A stretch of DNA of 64,000 nt from Labia minor (taxonomy: Eukaryota > Arthropoda > Insecta > Dermaptera > Spongiphoridae): positions 31,017,398 through 31,081,397 of the forward strand of contig OY720347.1 in assembly GCA_963082975.1 (NCBI GenBank), read 5' to 3'. Positions 24,522 to 35,874 of this stretch are shown in pieces. Both the position numbers and the translations under genes were made by a program. Below the pieces are notes generated by a model. It searched no databases, was not told the origin of the DNA, and saw only the letters and a list, made by a program, of their open reading frames with translations. Position 1 is the stretch's first letter. The number at the start of each line of letters is the position of its first letter.

Positions 24522-27327
24522 TTAATCTGCCATTAATTCATTATACATATTTAAAGGTCTTGTAACATAAGGTTCATAATTCCATTTAGGAAAAACGCGT
24601 TTATATAAATTAAGAAACACTGTATCCTGTGAGTTAGGTTGTTTATCAAATACACATTTCATATGACCTTTTGTTCCTGAAAAAAACAAACAATTAGATT
24701 AATTTTTAATTTAAATAATGCGTTAAAATTAAAAATGCATACCTAATGATTCTTTAATATGACCTCGTCTGCCATAACGAGTTCTTAATTCAATCGGTTT
24801 AAACCAATGGATATCTTCTCTATTAAAAAACATAAAGCGTATTACTGCTGAATGTTTGTGAACTTTATAAGGATGTCCACTTAAGACGACACGTTTGGTA
24901 ACGATACGATCAGGATTAACTGAAAGAACTGACCCTGTCGCTATTAATTTATGCCTTCCATTTTCACATTCTTGAAAAGCAAGCACATGACAAGGTGGGA
25001 ATATTATAGGTGCATAAATTGAGGCAACAACAACAGATTCAGGTTGAAAATATCGTTCAAACTGAAAAATAAGAATTAAATATACCAAGTTGATATTTCA
25101 TAGTTTTATATATACTAAATTATACATTTTATTAAATAAAAATAAATTAATGAATCTATTCCAGTTTTTAGTTTAATTATTGAGCACTAATTATTTTATC
25201 AATAAAGTTTATTCTAATAGAAATAAATGGTATAAAACAAATTTATTATCTTAAGAATATTCATTCTACTAGTTTTATTATTTTTCTAGAACAAATAATA
25301 ACTCATATTTATTAAATACCTTATGTTTGTTTGCATTTGTATGTTGAGAAAATATAGGACCAGCTTTAAATCTTCTATACCCACAATGAAAAATAATTTG
25401 TTCTTTACTTTTAATGGGTAATTGAAATTTATCCATAAATGGTCTTTTGAGAACAATATTAACTAATGACATTTTTTGTTCATTAGGCAGCATCTCAAAA
25501 ATAACTAAGGGTTGTCCCTTGGGCCGGGAGTCAAAAAGATGTTTAGGCACATTGATAATGTGTAGAGTAACATAGCGACTAGTCTGTATTAAAAAATTTA
25601 GTAATTTCAATTAAAATAAATAAAATTAAATTTATATTTTATTGAAATAATTAATAATTACCGAAACTCCATCTTTGTCTTCATTCTTTAAAATTGCTCG
25701 TCGAGTATTATTAAAATTCTCGAATTGAAATATGCGAGCATAATCCCTCGGTAGATTTTCTTTTGGGTCCCAAGGAGAGGTTCGAAAAGAGCTCAGTCCT
25801 CTATATCGTTGAAACCTTTCTCTTGCAGGGATGTTTAAAGGAGTATCAACTTGATCAGGCCACTTTGCATCTGTATCAGCATTTTTTAATTTTTCTAAAA
25901 GATCTTTTTCCTCATTATAATCCATCTTTTCATCATATCTATCACTAAAGAAAACGTCTGTTTCAGTTACAGTATCATACTCTTCTTCATCATGTGAAAA
26001 TTCTTCTTCTTCCTCTTGAAATGGTTCTTCACAAATATCCATATCATCATTATCATTATCATCAACATCATCATCATCATCATCATTTTCCTCCTCTTTT
26101 TCATCACAAAGCCAGGCAGCTTGATATTCTGACATTCCTTTAGGAATTTTTTTCACTTTCACCTTTTTTTCAGCTAATTTCAACTCATTTTCTGTTGGCC
26201 AGGTTTGTTCAGCGTCCAAAGGATCAGGAATATTTTCACTTTGTAGTGTTTCTTGTAGGTTTGGATCTGCTTTTTCTAACAGGGTATTTTCATTTGGAGT
26301 TTCGCAAGAAATAATTCCAAAAGAATCCTGTGCTGAATGAATCTCTGATAATTGGAAATTTCCCCATCCAGGAATATGAAATAATGAATTAACGGATAAA
26401 GGTTGTCCTCTTATAAAACCTGTTACTTTAAGAACATCATTTTCAAATTCAACCTCTTCAGCAATTAAATGAGCCCTTTTATCCCTGAAGAAAATTGATC
26501 GTTGTTTTTGTGAGCCAATTTTTCTGAAAATTAAAAGTCCATCTGATATCTTTTCGACATTTACTACTTTTTCTTCAGGAATCCATTTATCAATCAATTT
26601 TTCCATTGTTTGTTTACATTCATTTCTTTTCTTCACTGGAATACAATCTAATTCAGTTAGAATTGTAATTGTGGAAGGTAGGCCTTGAGCTATAATAGCA
26701 CTTAATAATTCTTGACCGAAACGATCAATACCATCTCCATTTGCCGACATAACAAAAATAACAGTATCGGAAATTTTAAGAGCATCTAAATTAGCAAATA
26801 GATCTCCAGGAGTAGGGGTTATAAATGAAAATCTTTGTTTGAACCTGGGAACAGTTATATGTAAATATCCTTCTTTACTATAATTTATATCAGATTCAGA
26901 ATCAGCACCTTTTAATGATGTAATTAATATATCTGTATTTACATCAGATGATAATGGTACAATTGATATAAGAAAAGGAGCCGTGGAAGCTGTACCAATA
27001 TTTCTTTTTTTAAAAAGAATTTCATTTCTCTTATTTTGTCTAATTTGGTTAGCCTGATTTCGTCGATCTTGTCGGTTGTTATTTTTTTTAATTTTCTTGC
27101 ATAATAATTTAATATTATTTACTTTCCCTAAAATATTATATTAAAAATTATCAAAGTAAATAGAAATTATATTTATTTTATATAGTTGTTAGATAAAATA
27201 GAATGAGAGAAACTTTACCTTTTGATAATGCTTCAAGACTTCCTTTACTACGATGTTTTCCATGTTTATGTAGTTTATTGGTTTGTTTTAAAGAAGTGGG
27301 TTTATGTCTTTCTTGAGTAGAATACAT
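24522..27327 (-). CDS. TSR1: TSR1, 40S ribosome maturation factor
   Basis: Five exons (27327-27219, 27127-25662, 25583-25320, 25061-24743, 24676-24522) encode 770 residues (human TSR1 is ~800). The basic N-terminus (MYSTQERHKPTSLKQTNKLH, then KHGKHRSKG) is typical of TSR1. The GTPase-like domain follows (VPRFKQRFSFITPTPGDLF; SDTVIFVMSANGDGID), then a long acidic run of Asp/Glu (~residues 345-385). The C-terminal half carries the BMS1/TSR1 signatures: GLSSFRTSPWDPKENLP, then RYVTLHIINVPK and PFMDKFQLP. The C-terminus includes HIKESLGTKGHMKC. TSR1 is a catalytically inactive relative of BMS1 that holds late pre-40S particles, in the nucleolus and then the cytoplasm. It is convergent with TMEM115; its AATAAA (plus-strand TTTATT at 24462) lies about 45 bp from that of TMEM115. 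Confidence 0.95.
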
Positions 27328-27853
27328 TTTAATTAAAAATTTAAAAGAAAATCACATAAAATTAAATATATTACTACTAATCTATAGTATATTCATTGGC
27401 CACGTGCTTGCTACTGCTCACCATGCTTACATAAAATTACAAATAAAAATATAACCCATATAACCATAGATATAGATAATATAGATGCTAGCTTAATGGT
27501 CTTGTAAATGCAGCGCCAAAATGAGAAAATTATTAACTAAGACTTTTATTTATAACTATCATGGCGTATTTTCAAAATTTCATTTATTAAAAATATAATT
27601 TTATATGTTCAAATATATAATATTGATATGTTAACATAATGTTATTAAATCATTATTCAAAATTATTTTAATAATTAAAATTAAGTATGTTTTGAATTTG
27701 TATTTTGATAGCAATTATTAAATTACTGTTTGTCAAATTGCATTTAATATAGATTATTAATTAGATATGAGCAAATTCGTTCCATTTAATGTCTCGTTCA
27801 TCCTTCAATTATTTTAAATTTACAGAAATTAACAAGAAAGCATTTAGATTATA

Positions 27854-27945
27854 GGGCGCGTTCCTTTTCAAGCAAAAAACGTTTTTTTCTTATAACACAT
27901 GGGTAAATATAAAAAGCCTGCACCTAATTTGGAGCGCGCCCCATG
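27854..27945. repeat. Short GC-rich inverted repeat, possible tiny DNA-element remnant
   Basis: gggcgcgttcc near 27854 and ggagcgcgcccc near 27932 are near-perfect inverted repeats about 70 bp apart in the spacer between TSR1 and BRIX1. The following ~150 bases (to about 28100) are unusually balanced in composition for this window but hold no supported gene. I see no target duplication. Confidence 0.3.
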
Positions 27946-28605
27946 GGTTCTACAGTCGTTGCTTTGGTGGGAGACAAAGTTGGTCTTAATGGACAAATTC
28001 AACCAAAATTATCTTTAACTTACTGTCTACCACAGACCATCTGTAAGTGTCTTTAACCGTAAAACCTGCAGCAAACGGACTTGGCTTTGTGTTAGAAGAG
28101 ACTAACTATAATTCATAAATGAGGTTTCATAACTGCTATTTTTATTTTAATCAAAAAAATTAAAAACTATATACATATGATATATATAGAAATTAACAAT
28201 AAATACAATCAAGAAATTTTTTTATAAAAATTTAATTTCAAAAGTTTTCAAAACATTAATTTGGTTTATTTTGAGTGAACGTTTTTGTTACAATTTTGAA
28301 AAAATATGCTCATACGAGGAGTGATAAAAATTGTTTGTGAAATAGTGATTGGATATTTGGATTGAGGAGCCCGGATATAGAGGGTTGGGTGATTGTAGTT
28401 GTGGCCAAGAAGCTACAGAGATATAGGATATATTTAATTTTAGTTTTATTTTTAATTGGAAATAAAGAACGAACATAGCGAAACATAAAATATGCTTTAT
28501 TATTTTATAAATGAATAAAAAGTTATAATTATTATATAAAAATCTTAGTAATATTAAAAATATAATTAAACTTAATTATAAATTATATCAATAATAAAAA
28601 TTTTA

Positions 28606-30631
28606 TTATATTTTATTTTTAATTTTTTTCGTCTTCTTTTTTATTTTGGAGATTTTTCCTTTTACAACTCGCGAGTTTGTTTGTTCTTTTTTAGTAGTGT
28701 CATCTGTATTATTTACTAACTTTTTTGCTACCTCTTCCGGATTATGTTGATATATTTCATCAATATCATTCAATTTGTAAGTTGAAGTAGTAGGTTTATT
28801 TGCTTTATAAACCATTTTTTGTTGTACTCTATTAACATATTTATTTCCAGCAATTTTTTTAAATTGTTGCCGATACTGAAAAAATATTTTTTTTAAATAA
28901 AGAAAATAAATAATATAGATTATTAATGTAACCTACTTTTGAAGGCGTAATATATAATGGATTTTCCCAAACTGTTTGTCCTCCAAAACTTTGTTCGAAT
29001 ATTTTAATTGGATTTAAGACCATTCTTGGACCTATCAAATAATTTTATATTTATAATGTATACTCATTTTTCACATAAATATTAATTTATATATTTGTTA
29101 CCTATCTCAGTAATAGCACCATCTTCAGATAGAATTTGAAAGTTTCTAAACCAAATTTTATTATCTAAAATACTAAAAGTAAAAACATGGTCAAAAAATG
29201 GTTTACTCTTTGGATGATAGTTAGGTGTTCCAAAAATCTAAAATAGAAAAATATTTAAGTTAAGTTAAATGTTTATTGGTAAAAATTAAATTACTGAGTA
29301 GAAGGGTTGTGATGTTTTGAGATTTCAAAACATGATAATATTAATATTTAATAATTGAATTAAATGAAATTGCTTATAATTCATTAAAGTTTTCTGAACA
29401 AAGGATTATTAAAATTAATGATTAAAAATGCGACAAACAACCATAAATACTTTTTAATTCAGTTTTGACTGCTTTCTTATTATTGAAATATTCATTTACT
29501 ATCAATTATTTATATTTTATAAAATTTGTAATTTAAAATACATATGACTTAAAAATAAAAGTGAATATATATATTTAATAAATTATTATTTTATTTATTA
29601 GTAGAATAATTTTATTTGAATTAATTATATTTACCTGAATTAATAATTCTTTAAAAAGTTTATAATGTTGGGTGGTATTAAAGGTATGATCGAAAGAAAG
29701 TAGAGGTCTTGAACCTTTAAGACAATTTCCATTAAACTTAAGTTCTCCCATGGTATGAACTAAAAATTAAAAAAAAATGATTTGATATTTAACTTCAATT
29801 TTTGACTCTTGTATGGCTCAGAAACTAATAGATTTAAAGTCTTAAAAATAGAAAATCAATAAAAATAATAATTTCAAATTAATTCTAAGATTAATTTCAA
29901 TTAAAATTACTCGCGTGTTGTGCTTATGTTTTCTATAATATTTGTTTTAATACCATTTAATGATATAATTTTACTTAGGTTTTTTTTCAGTTAATTCTAA
30001 TTTGACATAGAAAAATAATTAAAAATATATTTCTTAATTAAGTGATAAAAAGCAACAAAATAATTAAATAAAATTAACTACTTACTATTTTCTACTAGAA
30101 ATTTTGCAGAAGGACCAGTAGGAACATTTGCGAACCATACATAAAGATCTAAATGCTTTCGAGCTTCAAAGAAAATGCATTTATTACAATTTTTGGTTTC
30201 GCACATCTGAAATTATATAAAGTTTTCGTTTATATAAATAAGGGGAAATTCATAAATATATCACAGTTAAACATTTTACCTCATTTATAACTTCAAGATT
30301 TTCTCTCTTTTCCATTTTGCATTCTGATTTCGAATGTGGAAGTAAAGCTTTTAAATCTTCTATTAAATGTCGATGTCGATAATTGATTCCTCGAGCAGCA
30401 AAAACAAGAACTCTTTGTTTGTTTTTCCATTTTCTCTATAATGCATAACAAAAATTAATTTAATTTAAAAAAATACATTATATTTAAAAAATAAAGATTT
30501 CTCTAACTAACCTTAGTTGGTATAGGATCATCAGATTTTCTAGCAACAGGTAACATTTCATTATCTGAATCATTATCATTCGTTAGACTTTCTTTTTGTT
30601 GTTTTTTGGATATTTTCTTTACTTTTGTCAT
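28606..30631 (-). CDS. BRIX1: BRIX1 (BRX1), 60S ribosome biogenesis protein
   Basis: Seven exons (30631-30512, 30435-30280, 30206-30086, 29759-29635, 29237-29102, 29031-28937, 28875-28606) encode 340 residues (human ~353). The Brix domain starts at ~residue 45 with RVLVFAARGINYRHRHLIED and LLPHSKSECKM. It continues through ETKNCNKCIFFEARKHLDLY, the hallmark MWFANVP-type VWFANVPTGPSAKF, GNCLKGSRPLLSFD, IFGTPNYHPKSKPFFDH, and ends near MVLNPIKIFEQSFGG. A lysine-rich nuclear tail follows. BRX1 works in the nucleolus in early 60S assembly with other Brix proteins and 5.8S/25S-28S pre-rRNA. All phases fit, and the start is the only upstream ATG in frame. Confidence 0.96.
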
Positions 30632-30695
30632 ATTTAATATATTAAGTAATTAGATTTAAACAAAATAACACGTGTAAAATAAATATATTTAAATA

Positions 30696-30911
30696 ATGAA
30701 TCCAACTGATCCAACCACTGGACACGAAGATGAAGCCTCTTTTGCAATTCAGAGATTACAGATGGCACTGCAGGCGCATACTAATTATTGGTTTAAAAAT
30801 GTGTGGAAACTTGAATGGGAAAAACAAAAAATATTGTATTCGCCTACAAATTCTTGGTATAAAAATGTATGGAAAAACCAACCCACCCCTCGAACGGCCC
30901 GATTTCCCTAA
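30696..30911 (+). CDS. Small ORF (71 aa) with internal duplication, doubtful gene
   Basis: An uninterrupted frame begins 64 bp from the BRIX1 start, on the opposite strand. It encodes a tryptophan-rich peptide with two copies of an N-x-W-(F/Y)-K-N-V-W-K unit (residues ~33-41 and ~53-60), and the DNA is repeated too (ggtttaaaaatgtgtgg / ggtataaaaatgtatgg). I know no such family. A motif inside it (agagattacagatggcac) and one just after (tggtctgtgat) recur in the same order at 33953-34030. This favours a repeat-derived stretch over a protein gene. Given the BRIX1-proximal position, it may simply be promoter DNA. Confidence 0.25.
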   Translation: MNPTDPTTGHEDEASFAIQRLQMALQAHTNYWFKNVWKLEWEKQKILYSPTNSWYKNVWKNQPTPRTARFP

Positions 30912-31019
30912 AAGAAGGCTTCAAAAATTAACATTGTGTTGATAATTCTGATAACGGATGGTCTGTGATCCGAATCCTGGGATTATTTTAAGATAAAACT
31001 CAACAAACATGGTTGCAAG

Positions 31020-31310
31020 TAAAATTTTAATATTATAAAAATTATTTTATTATTTACTATAAAATTATTTATATTATATATGTACATATATTTAAATTAA
31101 TATATAAAAACGTATAAACATTTATTGGCTATAAAGTTAAATTTATTGCTTGTTCTTCAAAAGTTGATTGTAGGAGAGGAGAATTTGGTTTCCATCATCT
31201 TCACAATTCGACCCAGTGCTACATTTTGCAGTATTATTTAAAATAGCTGGTTTTTTTTTCATTGATGAATTGTAAAGTTGATGGTTTGGTATTGCTACCC
31301 ATTCCATTCG
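31020..31310. other. AT-rich spacer, no gene seen
   Basis: Sequence between the small ORF and the dispersed repeat. It is mostly A/T with no supported frame. The 143-residue open frame that begins at 31262 runs straight into the simple (gtatgtat)n tract of the adjoining repeat and is not protein-like. Confidence 0.4.
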
Positions 31311-31319
31311 TTTTGTTTT

Positions 31320-32165
31320 TTACTTATACTTCGTATAAGGGAAGTATTGGAATCGTCAAAAATTTCGACTTCGAGATTTCGATAGATCTTGACGTTTTAG
31401 ACCTCCCTGAGTCGGAAAATACCATGTTTCGAATTATGTCTGTGTGTGTGTATGTATGTATGTATGTATGTAATGTCTGTAAGCAAATTTACTCAAAAAC
31501 TAATCAAGCTAGGACTTCGAAATTTGGTAAACCGATATTATTCACAGTTTGTAGATTTCTATCAAAATTTCGTCAAAATCGGTTAACCGGAAGTGGTACT
31601 TTACCTACACTGGTTGCGTTTACCTTTCAAGTAAAGTACCAGTTTGCTTCGAGATATTTGCTTCATATTTTGTATATAGATTTAAAAATATGAAAAAAAT
31701 TGAGATACCAAATTTCATCATGATCTGACTACCGGAAGTGACATTTTACCTATACAAGTAGCGTTTCTTTTTTGCCGACCGAAGATAGTAAGGGAGGTAT
31801 TGTTTTCACACCAAATTTCACCTATGGATTTTTTTAGGTACATATCTCCACGAATCATGCATTTTCTTAACAGAAAAAAGTATTTTTAGCATGATGTCTG
31901 TCCGTCCGTCCGTATAGATGTGTACAGCCTGAACGGCTCAACGGATTTTGATGAAATTTGGTATATTTACTTAATACATCAGTAGGATGAATTGATCAAC
32001 TTTTGGTGCAAATCCGGAAACCGGAAGTGGTAGTATTGCCGATCGAAGAGAAGAAGTGAAGGGTTATTTTCATATCAAATTTCACGTGAGGACATATCTC
32101 CACGTGTTATGCACTTTGTATTGGTTTTATCCTCGAGAAAAATCATCTTCATTAGTTTTTTCTTA
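31320..32165. repeat. Dispersed hairpin-ended repeat, copy 2
   Basis: Starts with a hairpin (acttatacttcgtataagggaagt) followed by a gtcaaaaatttcgact/cgagatttcgat block and a (tgtg)(tatg)n tract at about 31438-31475. It then has three rounds of ccggaagtg followed by pyrimidine-rich text, plus tgtctgtccgtccgtatag and aacggattttgatgaaattt. This motif order matches the intronic repeat at 2730-3325 in reverse orientation. Such imperfectly repeated non-coding blocks are typical of non-autonomous dispersed elements in arthropods. No coding capacity is seen. Confidence 0.55.
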
Positions 32166-32201
32166 ATTTAAAATTATATGACGTCACCCAGCACTTATAT
32201 A

Positions 32202-33193
32202 TCTATAATAATAAAAGCAAGTGTAATGTGTCTGTGTGTTTGTTTGACCGAGCTCTCCAGCAAAAACTATCGCACGCAGGGACCTGGAATTTTTTACACG
32301 GAAGCACAAAGGGGCTGGCCACCAGACCTCGAAGCCCGATTTTCGATTTTTTAATTAGAAAAATTTTAAAAAAATTATAAAGAATATTAATTAAAAATAG
32401 TTTAGTTACCATACTAGATCATAGAGGCGCTGGTGGCGATAATTTGGCGGTAATTTAAATTCTGAGCAATGTGCAGATAAAAATCTTTTTATATATCTAT
32501 TGATATTTACAATATCTCAATTGATCTTATTGGCCTTTTAAACTTTGAAAACATTCACATTACGGCTATAATTTAATACTATTAATTTTTAAGATTATGT
32601 GAGTAAATTATTTTAATTAAGAAAATTTGATCTCATAATTGGATTTTCACGTAAGATTTTAATATATAATATATTTTTTAATATTATTTTTATAGTGTTA
32701 TGCTAATTTTATATTTTATTTTTATTTTGTTTACTCTGATTTTTTTTTAAATAAATTAATAACATTTAAAGTAGCATAAAAAAATTAATCGAGGCAGGAA
32801 AATTGATGGGGTTTGAAATTAATAGTGATAAGACAAAATAATTAGTATCAGAGAGAATATTTGCAAAGAATTTAAATCGAGGTTGCAATCGGGAAATTAT
32901 TATCAAAGGGGATCAAAATTATTAAATTATAGGTCATAAAATAGAGAAGGCTGGGGCCGACAGGGCACATGGTTAGCATGGGAGAGGAAAATATATTGGT
33001 GGGAGTTCGATTGGAAAACGTCCGTTTGGAAGACCAATTGTGAACAGGGTGGACAATGTAGGAAGGAACGTGAGAGAGATAGGATGGGGTAGGAGTTAGA
33101 TTGTTATAGCTCAGAATAGGGACACTCGGGGGGTACAGGGGGCGGAGCCCCCGTCTAGGTGTGAAGAGCGCCGAAGGCGCTCTGATCAGCTAG
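32202..33193 (+). mobile_element. Helitron-ended element, copy C (composite)
   Basis: Starts a|TC in tctataataataaaagcaag and ends with agcgccgaaggcgctctgat and CTAG (33190-33193) followed by T, which are Helitron termini. The last ~70 bases (actcgggggg, tacaggggg, gtctaggtgtg) are nearly the same as the 3' end of copy A. Inside, at 32458-32503, is the 5' end of another member in the opposite direction (aaattctgagcaatgtgcag), so the element is composite or nested. A LINE fragment occupies most of the right half. No helicase gene is seen. Confidence 0.65.
32776..33135 (+). mobile_element. LINE fragment carried inside Helitron copy C
   Basis: Broken frames with an RT motif (EAGKLMGFEINSDKTK-like), then a GHMVSMGEEN-like segment and GKRPFGRPI, matching the LINE pieces at 13160, 15618 and 43138. 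The junction with the Helitron 3' end falls at gacactcgggg, where the LINE text (gacacttggag in the other copies) stops and the Helitron tail begins. Confidence 0.65.
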
Positions 33194-33740
33194 TTATAAA
33201 TAAAATAAAATTAAAAATATTTATATTATATCCATATCTGTTTTTTTTACATTTAAAATATCAGTTAACCGGAAGTAGAACTTTATTCTATATATATATA
33301 TATATATATATAAATGTTACCAAATATCAAATTTGACACCAATAAACTAATACGAACTGGCTCTAGTTACCAAGTTTACACATTCTAAATATTCATTCAC
33401 AACTCTTTATACCTATTTATATGCGGGAAAGTCTAGGGGAGGACACTCCCGCTTATTTTCCCTGTTTCCACTAAACCTCACACTTCATTGGTTGTTTTCA
33501 TATCTAAATATTTATTTATTCCCATCTCATCAAAAATGAGTGTAAAATTTACAAAGCAAAGTAAAAAATTAAATACAATGTGTAACAAACATATATGTGA
33601 AAAAGATGTGTTTACTAGTGTTTTCTCATAACATAATTTGTAAATAGTATTTTGTAATTTTAATTTATTTTCAAATAAATATTGTATATTACATAAAACA
33701 TTATTCGTTTCTTGTAGATATGTAAATTACATAAAAGTAT
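33194..33740. other. Spacer without gene
   Basis: Contains a (ta)n tract at 33290-33310 and a GC-richer patch at 33420-33500 (gggaaagtctaggggagg). No open frame with coding character and no recognised element ends. Confidence 0.35.
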
Positions 33741-33858
33741 GTAGAATTTTCAGTTAAGTGAAAAATCATTTATTTGGATATAAAACCAACATTTTGGCAA
33801 TAATCTGAAATGTCAGTTTTATCTGCAAATAAATGATTTTTCACTCTGAAAATTCTAC
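33741..33858. repeat. Near-perfect long inverted repeat (hairpin), 118 bp
   Basis: The two arms (33741-33794 and 33808-33858) are reverse complements with a 3-base bulge and about four mismatches over ~50 bases, sharing gtagaattttcag, agtgaaaaatcatttatttg, ataaaac and acattt. The loop is only about 13 bases (tggcaataatctg). It could be a short MITE or a transcribed hairpin RNA precursor. No clear target duplication flanks it. Confidence 0.7.
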
Positions 33859-34339
33859 AATTTTTAATTCCCAATATTCCTTCTAAATAAAAATAAATTT
33901 AAAAAACGTGCCACAGGCCCCCACCCCTTTTTTTAATAAATATTTAAGATTTAGAGACTACAGATAGCGCAAAACGCCGTTTCAGAAAAATACATTGCGT
34001 GTCCAGGTCTGTTAACACATGGTCTGTGATTGAATCCCAACACTTTTCACCATACGGATTCTCTGTGCTTTTCACGTGGGCTTATGAATAAAAAAAATAA
34101 TTCCCTAGCAAATTTCAGATTTTCCCTGAAGAGGGAGAATAAAATCAAGAGTGCCATCTATAAAAGAATTAAAACTGAACAACTAAAAAAATTATCATTA
34201 ATCTTTAAATTTTTTAACTCACGTGGGCAAAGCAATTTGTGACCTTTATTTATTAAATATTATTTAAGTGATTGTAATTATTTTGTTTTGAATTAATTTT
34301 TTTTACATCAATAATTATTTATTAGATTCCTTTATCATT
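33859..34339 (+). promoter_or_regulatory. EBP2 upstream region
   Basis: This stretch upstream of the EBP2 ATG contains a repeated motif pair (agagactacagatagcgc at 33953 and atggtctgtgat at 34019) also found beside BRIX1. The 70-residue frame at 34030-34242 has no family likeness. The EBP2 promoter should be here, but I can point to no definite TATA or initiator. Confidence 0.35.
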
Positions 34340-35859
34340 ATGGATTCATCTTATATTGAAACCGACGAGGAGAGCGAATTTAATGAATCTGATGAAGAGG
34401 TAATTTTTTGTTTTTAAATATAAAATTATTAAGCATTATTTATTTTTTTTAAATTATAGTTACAAGAAGCATTTGCAAAAGGATTACTAAAACCTGGATT
34501 AAATATTGTTCAAGAACAAAAAACAAAAAAAGTTTTTGTTAATAATACAGTAAGATGTTTTATAATTTACTACATATACATTCATTTATAAAAAAATAAA
34601 AACAATAATTTGTAATTATTATTGCAGGGATGTTTAATTAAAGCACTAAATAATTTAAAAAGTAATAAATTAGAATGGATTGAAACTTTAGATTTAACTA
34701 ATAGTCAAGCACCATTAGGTCCAGAAATGGCATTGAAAGTAAGTTGATTTTATTAATCTTTTATGTTAACATTAAAATATCAATAAATATAAAATCAATC
34801 CTTTTAAATTTGAATAAAAAGATTAAATATTATTTATATTAAATTTACTTTTTAGTTAAAAGAAACAGAAACTCGGATTGAGGCACAAAATAAAAATAAA
34901 AAAAAAGGAGAACCTGTTGTCAGTTTAGCAGATGATCCTGTTTTGAATGATTTTAAAAGAGATATGATATTTCAAAGACAAGCACAAGCTGCAGTTTTGC
35001 AAGGAATTCCTAAATTAAAAAATCTTGGAATTAGAACAAAACGGCCAGATGATTATTTTGCAGAAATGGCAAAATCGGATGATCATATGCAAAAAGTATA
35101 AAAAAATATTTTATGAATTTTTAAACTTCAAAACTAATTTTTCTTTTTTATTTGTTTAGGTTAGAAAACATTTACAACAAAAACAACTTACTACAGAGAA
35201 ATCAGAAAAAGCGAAACAATATCGAAAAATGAAAAAAATGGGAAAACAAATCCAATTAGAAGCAAAATTCCGTAAAATGAGAGAAAAGAAAGAAATGCTA
35301 AATGAAATTAAAAAGTTTAGAAAAGGAAAACGTAAAGATTTAGATTTTTTGGAAAATAAACCAAAAAAAAAATCACAAGATAATTTCAATAATAAAAGGT
35401 AAATTAATAAATATATCTTATATCTTATTTTTTTTATATTAATATTGTCTCAAAATTATTTAAAATTTATTTTTAACCCATGCAATAATTATATAGAACA
35501 TATATGTAAATACTATATACTCGAATTAGAATTTGTTTTAATTAAAAAAAATATTGAAGCCATGCTGTCCCAACTGCCAAGAACTTTCTAGTTCAGTCAG
35601 TTATATATGTAATATATTTTTATATAATATATAATTTAAAATTAAACTGTTATTTAATCGCTTTTTTAGTAATAACACAAAACGAGATTTGAAAAACAAA
35701 AAGTATGGTTTCGGAGGTAAAAAACGAGGAATGAAAAGGAATTCAAGTTCGAGTACCAATGATTTTGGCTCAAAAAGAAAATTTAAAAAAGGTCGTCCAA
35801 AACGTCTAGGAAAAGGAAGAAGACAAAATTTAAAAGCAAAAAATCAAAGGAAAAAATAA
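34340..35859 (+). CDS. EBNA1BP2: EBP2 (EBNA1BP2), 60S rRNA-processing protein
   Basis: Six exons (34340-34399, 34460-34549, 34628-34738, 34856-35095, 35160-35398, 35670-35859) encode 309 residues (human ~306). It has the acidic N-terminus (MDSSYIETDEESEFNESDEE), LQEAFAKGLLKPGLN, and a conserved EWIETLDLT block. The core signature is DDPVLNDFKRDMIFQRQAQA, then LKNLGIRTKRPDDYFAEMAK. A long Lys/Arg coiled region follows, and the C-terminus is basic (KRGMKRN, GKGRRQNLKAKNQRKK). EBP2 is a nucleolar scaffold for pre-60S particles. All exon phases fit. The stop codon lies 15 bp from the stop of the gene on the other strand, and its AATAAA (35865-35870) is inside that gap. Confidence 0.95.
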
Positions 35860-35874
35860 TTGTAAATAAATAGA

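Noticed and set aside
25763-25948. Plus-strand frame inside TSR1
   Set aside because: Shadow of the TSR1 coding exon.
31262-31693. 143-codon open frame
   Set aside because: Runs through a hairpin and a (gtat)n tract of a dispersed repeat; no conserved domain.
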